Shown: one piece after another, positions 6,285 through 6,396 of the stretch
Position numbering within the stretch: position 1 is the stretch's first letter
Layout: each line of letters begins with the position of its first letter
Source of the DNA: Legionella genomosp. 1
GTDB lineage: Bacteria > Pseudomonadota > Gammaproteobacteria > Legionellales > Legionellaceae
Assembly (NCBI GenBank): GCA_945865355.1
Contig: CAMBDN010000144.1
Coordinates: 1 to 6,396 of the forward strand
Direction of reading: 5' to 3'
DNA length: 6,396 bases
Program-made: the position numbers and the translations under genes
Notes under the pieces: generated by a model
Told to the model about the DNA's origin: nothing
Databases searched by the model: none
What the model saw: the letters and a program-made list of their open reading frames with translations, nothing else

Positions 6285-6301
6285 CTAAAATCCATTAAAA
6301 T
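6274..6301 (+). promoter_or_regulatory. Candidate promoter of the transposase gene
   Basis: TTGCCT (6274-6279, 4 of 6 consensus) is followed after 16 bp by TAAAAT (6296-6301, 5 of 6). The predicted start near 6308 falls inside the first arm of the leader hairpin at 6305-6323, so this transcript would not contain the full hairpin. Confidence 0.4.
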
Positions 6302-6304
6302 TCG

Positions 6305-6323
6305 CCTCCTGGTTTTAGGGAGG
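6305..6323 (+). promoter_or_regulatory. Leader hairpin covering the transposase ribosome binding site
   Basis: CCTCCT (6305-6310) pairs with GGGAGG (6318-6323): five Watson-Crick pairs and one G-U, around a 7-nt loop. The second arm is the Shine-Dalgarno of the transposase, whose ATG follows at 6330. When the hairpin forms, the ribosome binding site is hidden. This resembles known insertion-sequence devices (IS10, IS50) that block translation from transcripts entering from outside. Confidence 0.5.
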
Positions 6324-6329
6324 GATAGC

Positions 6330-6396
6330 ATGGACATGCTTGATATTTATACTGACTATCTGATTTGTCAAAACAAATATGCAACTGCAACTGGTT
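6330..6396 (+). CDS. Transposase, N-terminal fragment (continues past right edge)
   Basis: ATG at 6330 opens a frame to the window edge, giving 22 residues: MDMLDIYTDYLICQNK followed by YATATG. I recognise this as the start of an IS4-like transposase group frequent in Legionella, whose members typically begin with an LDIYTDYLI stretch and an ATATGLS stretch. The DDE catalytic residues would lie downstream outside the window, so integrity and activity cannot be assessed. A very strong Shine-Dalgarno (GGGAGG at 6318-6323) sits seven bases before the ATG but is buried in the leader hairpin. The identification rests on a short stretch and on memory. Confidence 0.65.
   Translation, partial: MDMLDIYTDYLICQNKYATATG

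Larger units (their letters stand above)
6240..6396 (+). mobile_element. Left end of an IS4-like insertion sequence (partial; left boundary uncertain)
   Basis: The transposase start at 6330 and its promoter (6274-6301) and leader show that an insertion sequence begins in this interval and continues past the right edge. The exact left terminal inverted repeat cannot be fixed because the other end is missing. It should lie somewhere between about 6240, where the short ORF stops looking coding, and 6273. The stated start is therefore a rough outer limit. The IS4-type assignment rests on recalled similarity of the transposase N-terminus. Confidence 0.55.

Noticed and set aside
1..6396. Search for CRISPR arrays, tRNA or rRNA genes, toxin-antitoxin pairs and phage or defence genes
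   Set aside because: No regularly spaced repeats, cloverleaf patterns or recognisable defence motifs were seen on either strand.

Overview
The window is AT-rich (about 40% GC by eye) and encodes Gram-negative gammaproteobacterial proteins. The best guess is Legionella or a close relative. This rests on base composition, on a transposase N-terminus of a type I recall as common in Legionella genomes, and on a small secreted protein resembling uncharacterised Legionella proteins. The genus is an inference from memory, not a database result.

Layout. Positions 1-605 (minus strand) hold the N-terminal two thirds of a CorA-family divalent-cation transporter that runs off the left edge. A gene-free stretch (606-980) separates it from a divergent two-gene operon and contains that operon's promoter. 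The operon (981-5125, plus strand) encodes an HlyD/AcrA-type periplasmic adaptor and an HAE1-type RND efflux permease, overlapping by ATGA. A hairpin overlaps the permease stop codon. It lies between the permease and a convergent minus-strand gene (5143-5481) for a small secreted protein. Next, also on the minus strand, is a hotdog-fold acyl-CoA thioesterase very like E. coli YdiI/MenI (5597-6040). From about 6041 onward there are promoter-like elements on both strands, a short ORF with a 9-bp tandem repeat, and the left end of an insertion sequence whose transposase begins at 6330 and leaves the window.

How the genes work together. The adaptor and permease should form the inner-membrane and periplasmic parts of a tripartite drug or lipid efflux pump. 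The adaptor keeps the R-x3-L-x6-S tip motif used to dock on TolC, and no outer-membrane channel gene is present, so a TolC encoded elsewhere is the likely partner. No local transcriptional regulator is visible. CorA, the secreted protein and the thioesterase look like independent neighbours.

I see no clearly new multi-gene system. The observations most worth checking are: a hairpin that would mask the transposase ribosome binding site on read-through transcripts but not on the element's own transcript; a cysteine cluster in the adaptor's beta-barrel domain; and an A-AAA-AAA slippery heptamer exactly at the adaptor/permease junction.
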